Below are positions 61,032 through 64,000 of a stretch of 64,000 nt of DNA, piece after piece. Positions within the stretch are counted from its first letter, which is position 1; every line of letters starts with the position of its first letter. Origin of the DNA: Faecalicatena contorta (lineage in GTDB: Bacteria; Bacillota; Clostridia; Lachnospirales; Lachnospiraceae); NCBI RefSeq assembly GCF_003149105.1, contig NZ_QGDS01000001.1, positions 15,334 through 79,333 on the forward strand, written 5' to 3'. The notes beneath the pieces are model-generated. The model was given only the letters and a program-made list of their open reading frames with translations, did not search any database and had not been told where the DNA came from. A program made the position numbers and the translations under genes.

Positions 61032-61859
61032 ATGATATTAGATGAGATTGCGGCAAAAACCAGGATAAGAATAAAAGAAAAAAAGAAAAATGTACCGGAG
61101 GAAGGGCTGAGGGAGAAAGCATATGAATTGGCTCTCAAAGAAAGGCAGGAACAGGGAGGCGATTTTTCATTTCCCTTTGAAAAGGCCTTAAAAAAAGAGG
61201 GGATGTCTTTCATCTGTGAAGTGAAAAAAGCATCTCCCTCTAAAGGAGTCATAGCAGAAGAGTTTCCCTATCTAAAGATAGCAGAAGAATATGAACAGGC
61301 AGGAGCATCAGCACTGTCAGTTCTGACGGAACCTTACTATTTCAAAGGAAACGACACGTTTCTGGAGGAAATATCACAAAAAGTCAGGATTCCTATCCTA
61401 AGGAAAGATTTTACGATAGATGTCTATATGCTGTATGAAGCAAAAATAATGGGAGCCCATGCCATCCTTTTGATTTGCGCCATATTAAATGACGAAGAGC
61501 TAAAAGACTACATGAAAATAGCAGAAGAGCTGGGGCTGTCGGCAGTAGTGGAGGCACACACTGCAGAAGAATTAGAAAGAGCTTTAAAATGCGGGGCAAG
61601 GATAGTAGGAGTCAATAATAGAGATTTAAAAACCTTTAAGGTAGACATCCATACGAGCGAACGCCTTCGAAGCCTGGTGCCGGAACAGGTACTATATGTA
61701 TCAGAGAGTGGGATAAAAAGCGCTGAGGACATCCAGCGGCTGCGGAAAAACCGGACAGATGCTGTACTGATAGGAGAGACACTTATGAGAAGTACAGATA
61801 AGCGCAGGATGTTAGAGGAATTCAAGAGGGACGAATTCAAGAGGGACAGTCCCTTTTGA
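61032..61859 (+). CDS. trpC: Indole-3-glycerol phosphate synthase, repeat-altered C-terminus
   Basis: Ring closure of the CdRP intermediate to indole-3-glycerol phosphate, 275 aa. FICEVKKASPSKG, LSVLTEPYYFKG, PILRKDFTID, VVEAHTAEEL, VGVNNRDLKTF and YVSESGIKS place catalytic Lys and Glu residues as normal. The last 12 residues FKRDEFKRDSPF are not family sequence: they arise from a 15-bp tandem duplication (61818-61847) and a family C repeat. A normal protein would end near LEEF. The active site is intact, so the tail is probably tolerated. Confidence 0.95.
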   Translation: MILDEIAAKTRIRIKEKKKNVPEEGLREKAYELALKERQEQGGDFSFPFEKALKKEGMSFICEVKKASPSKGVIAEEFPYLKIAEEYEQAGASALSVLTEPYYFKGNDTFLEEISQKVRIPILRKDFTIDVYMLYEAKIMGAHAILLICAILNDEELKDYMKIAEELGLSAVVEAHTAEELERALKCGARIVGVNNRDLKTFKVDIHTSERLRSLVPEQVLYVSESGIKSAEDIQRLRKNRTDAVLIGETLMRSTDKRRMLEEFKRDEFKRDSPF

Positions 61860-61901
61860 AAAGGGACTGTCCCCTTTGCACTTCGTTTTCAGAATATTCT
61901 G
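61842..61901 (-). repeat. Family C repeat at the trpC-trpF junction
   Basis: GGGACAGTCCCTTTT (61843-61857) and AAAAGGGACTGTCCC (61859-61873) are perfect 15-bp arms with a single base between. CAGAATATTCTG lies at 61890-61901. The trpC stop TGA (61857-61859) is at the centre of the dyad. Confidence 0.8.
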
Positions 61902-61924
61902 ATATTTTGCAGTCAGGAGGGGCT

Positions 61925-62548
61925 ATGAAGATTAAAATATGTGGGCTGAGCCGTGTTGAGGATGTTGAGGCGGTGAACGAGGCCAGGCCGGATTTAATAG
62001 GGTTTGTCTTTGCCAGAGGGAGTCGCAGATATGTTACGCCCAGCCAGGCGGCCTTGCTGAAAAGCGGATTAAGCAAAGAAATATTAGCTGTAGGAGTGTT
62101 TGTGGATGAGGAGCTGGATATTGTTCTGGATTTGGCAGAGAAGCAGACGATAGATATTATACAGCTCCACGGCAGTGAAGATGTGAAATACCTGGAAAGG
62201 CTGAAAAGGTGCTGTGATGCTCCTGTTGTAAAGGCAGTGTCCATGACATCAGATGGTTTTTCGGAGGAGTTGCGGCGCTGGGAAGAAAGCAGCATAGATT
62301 ATCTGCTTTTGGACAGCGGCACAGGGGGAACCGGGCAGCAGTTTGATTACAGGCTTATTGGCAGGGTTACAAAACCTTTCTTTCTGGCCGGAGGATTGAA
62401 TCCGGAAAATGTTGCCCAGGCGGCTATGCAGGTATTGCCTTATGGGGTGGATATGAGCAGCGGTGTAGAGACAGAAGGAAAAAAGGACAGAGAAAAAATA
62501 AAAGAAGCAGTTAGGAGGATTCGAGATGTCGAAAGGAAGATACGGTGA
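61925..62548 (+). CDS. trpF: Phosphoribosylanthranilate isomerase
   Basis: Amadori rearrangement of PRA to CdRP, 207 aa. [11 protein letters not shown] with catalytic Cys, [38 protein letters not shown] with catalytic Asp and [11 protein letters not shown] are as expected. I start at the ATG at 61925, right after AGGAGGGG; the open frame reaches back to 61856 through the repeat but that extension is not TrpF sequence. It overlaps trpB by 23 bp. Confidence 0.95.
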   Translation: MKIKICGLSRVEDVEAVNEARPDLIGFVFARGSRRYVTPSQAALLKSGLSKEILAVGVFVDEELDIVLDLAEKQTIDIIQLHGSEDVKYLERLKRCCDAPVVKAVSMTSDGFSEELRRWEESSIDYLLLDSGTGGTGQQFDYRLIGRVTKPFFLAGGLNPENVAQAAMQVLPYGVDMSSGVETEGKKDREKIKEAVRRIRDVERKIR

Positions 62549-63710
62549 GTTCGGAGGGCAGTATATCTCCGAGACACTCATGAATGAATTAATTCATCTG
62601 GAGGAGCAGTATGAATATTATAGAAAAGATGCTGAATTCCAGTTAGAGCTGAACAACCTGCTGAATGACTATGCGGGACGCCCTTCCCGCCTGTATTATG
62701 CGGAGAAGATGACAAAAGATTTAGGCGGAGCAAAGATTTATTTAAAGAGGGAAGATTTAAACCATACAGGTTCTCACAAAATTAACAATGTGCTGGGGCA
62801 GGTGCTTCTGGCAAAAAGAATGGGAAAAACCAGAGTCATTGCAGAGACAGGCGCCGGACAGCATGGCGTGGCTACGGCTACGGCGGCAGCACTTTTGGGA
62901 CTGGAATGTGAAGTGTTCATGGGAAAAGAGGATACAGACCGGCAGGCCCTGAATGTGTACAGGATGGAACTTCTGGGTGCGAAAGTCCACTCAGTGACCA
63001 GCGGCACCCAGACGCTGAAGGACGCGGTGAATGAGACTATGCGGGAGTGGACCAACAGGGTGTCAGATACTCACTATGTCCTTGGCTCCGTCATGGGACC
63101 TCATCCTTTTCCAATGATAGTAAGGGATTTTCAAAGTGTAATCAGCCGGGAAGCCAGAGAGCAGATTCTAAAAGCAGAAGGAAAGCTGCCGTCAGCAGTA
63201 CTTGCCTGTGTGGGTGGAGGGAGCAATGCAATAGGGATGTTTTACCACTTCATTCCGGATAAAACGGTCAGGCTGATCGGCTGTGAGGCAGCAGGAGCAG
63301 GAGTGGATACAGATAAGCATGCGGCAACTATGACAAAAGGATCGATTGGCGTGTTTCATGGGATGAAGTCTTACTTTTGTCAGGATGAATACGGTCAGAT
63401 TGCACCGGTATATTCTATTTCCGCGGGTCTCGACTATCCGGGAATTGGACCGGAACACGCATATCTGAGAGATTCCGGCAGGGCGGAATATGTGCCGGTG
63501 ACAGACGATGAGTCGGTGGATGCATTTGAATATCTGGCAAGGACGGAAGGTATCATCTGTGCTGTAGAGAGCGCTCACGCTGTAGCACATGCCAGGAAGA
63601 TTGCACCCCACATGGGAGAAGAGGAAGTAATGATTATCTGTCTGTCAGGGCGGGGAGATAAAGACGTAGCGGCGATTGCAAGATACAAGGGGGTGGATAT
63701 CCATGAGTAA
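62526..63710 (+). CDS. trpB: Tryptophan synthase beta chain
   Basis: PLP enzyme joining indole and serine, 394 aa. [15 protein letters not shown] is the start motif; Lys85 in [13 protein letters not shown] binds [16 protein letters not shown] is the following loop, and [10 protein letters not shown] the phosphate clamp. It is TrpB1 type, paired with trpA. The ATG lies inside the trpF end with TTAGGAGG upstream. It overlaps trpA by 8 bp. Confidence 0.98.
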   Translation: MSKGRYGEFGGQYISETLMNELIHLEEQYEYYRKDAEFQLELNNLLNDYAGRPSRLYYAEKMTKDLGGAKIYLKREDLNHTGSHKINNVLGQVLLAKRMGKTRVIAETGAGQHGVATATAAALLGLECEVFMGKEDTDRQALNVYRMELLGAKVHSVTSGTQTLKDAVNETMREWTNRVSDTHYVLGSVMGPHPFPMIVRDFQSVISREAREQILKAEGKLPSAVLACVGGGSNAIGMFYHFIPDKTVRLIGCEAAGAGVDTDKHAATMTKGSIGVFHGMKSYFCQDEYGQIAPVYSISAGLDYPGIGPEHAYLRDSGRAEYVPVTDDESVDAFEYLARTEGIICAVESAHAVAHARKIAPHMGEEEVMIICLSGRGDKDVAAIARYKGVDIHE

Positions 63711-64000
63711 AATAAAAAATGCATTTTCAGACGGAAAGGCTTTTATTGCTTTCTTAACGGCAGGGGACCCTTCTCTGGAGAAAACTGTGGACTATATTCT
63801 GGCAATAGAAGAGGCAGGCGCAGACCTGGTGGAAATCGGGATTCCCTTTTCTGACCCGACGGCAGAAGGCATTGTGATACAGGATGCAAATATCCGGGCG
63901 TTGAAAGAAGGCATGACTGTAGACGGCGTGTTTGAAATTGTAAGCCGGGTAAGAGAAAAGAGTCAGATACCTCTGGTGTTTCTGACGTATCTGAATCCGG
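63703..64000 (+). CDS. trpA: Tryptophan synthase alpha chain, partial at window end
   Basis: First 99 residues visible. [12 protein letters not shown] and [15 protein letters not shown] carry the catalytic Glu and Asp of indole-3-glycerol phosphate cleavage. The gene continues past the window, last in the trpEGDCFBA order. Confidence 0.95.
   Translation, partial: MSKIKNAFSDGKAFIAFLTAGDPSLEKTVDYILAIEEAGADLVEIGIPFSDPTAEGIVIQDANIRALKEGMTVDGVFEIVSRVREKSQIPLVFLTYLNP

Noticed and set aside
61856-61924. N-terminal extension of trpF reaching into the repeat
   Set aside because: The extension is translated repeat sequence without TrpF similarity. AGGAGGGG directly precedes the internal ATG at 61925.

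Overview
The window looks like a chromosome segment of an anaerobic, spore-forming member of the Bacillota, class Clostridia, most likely Lachnospiraceae. The evidence is SpoIIM and SpoVB homologues, a glycyl radical enzyme with its activase, a giant 2-hydroxyacyl-CoA dehydratase activase fusion, DUF3793/DUF134 genes, a T-box leader, Firmicutes-type sigma-A promoters, strong AGGAGG ribosome sites and several GTG/TTG starts. Genus cannot be fixed from the sequence. I see no rRNA, CRISPR array, prophage or insertion sequence.

Layout. 1-8.4 kb: small unknown gene, ABC-F ATPase (YkpA type, minus strand), patatin phospholipase, polyphosphate kinase, aldose epimerase, topoisomerase III. 8.6-20.7 kb is an accessory metabolic island: an orphan glycyl radical enzyme plus activase, a GntR regulator, then a DeoR-controlled sugar locus (acetyltransferase, DUF1349 protein, ribose-type ABC transporter in the order permease-binding protein-ATPase, PfkB kinase, divergent DeoC aldolase). 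21-34 kb is housekeeping: hexapeptide protein, LexA-controlled recA-recX, rny, aminotransferase, NUDIX-spoIIM, spoVB, and an Fe-S/tRNA thiolation operon (rrf2-iscS-iscU-mnmA-PHP phosphatase). 34-41 kb is glycolysis (gap-pgk-tpiA-esterase-gpmI), greA and a HAD phosphatase. 41.6-50.8 kb holds the 1439-residue activase fusion, a rhomboid-like protein, pyruvate kinase, a TrmB regulator and a lysA-type decarboxylase. 50.9-57.4 kb has a tRNA-Leu followed by small metal/redox genes (DUF134, NifX-like, DUF3793, flavodoxin, mini-NifU), PadR-HAAS and SdpR-SdpI pairs. From 57.4 kb to the end is a T-box-controlled trpEGDCFBA operon, with trpA cut by the window edge.

Genes that work together. The sugar locus imports, phosphorylates and cleaves a sugar. 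A 12-bp motif shared by the deoR and rbsC promoters suggests DeoR controls both. The glycolysis block supplies consecutive steps from GAP to 2-phosphoglycerate. IscS and IscU supply sulfur and Fe-S clusters, MnmA uses IscS sulfur for tRNA. The trp genes make tryptophan from chorismate under tRNA-Trp sensing.

The most unusual layer is between genes: at least four families of short dispersed hairpin elements sit in operon gaps and at terminators (21.8, 25.8, 31.6, 36.6, 37.6, 40.2, 48.7, 53.8, 57.8, 59.9 and 61.9 kb). One of them appears to have rewritten the C-terminus of TrpC. The other main leads are the orphan glycyl radical enzyme and the DeoC-like aldolase with an altered phosphate pocket.
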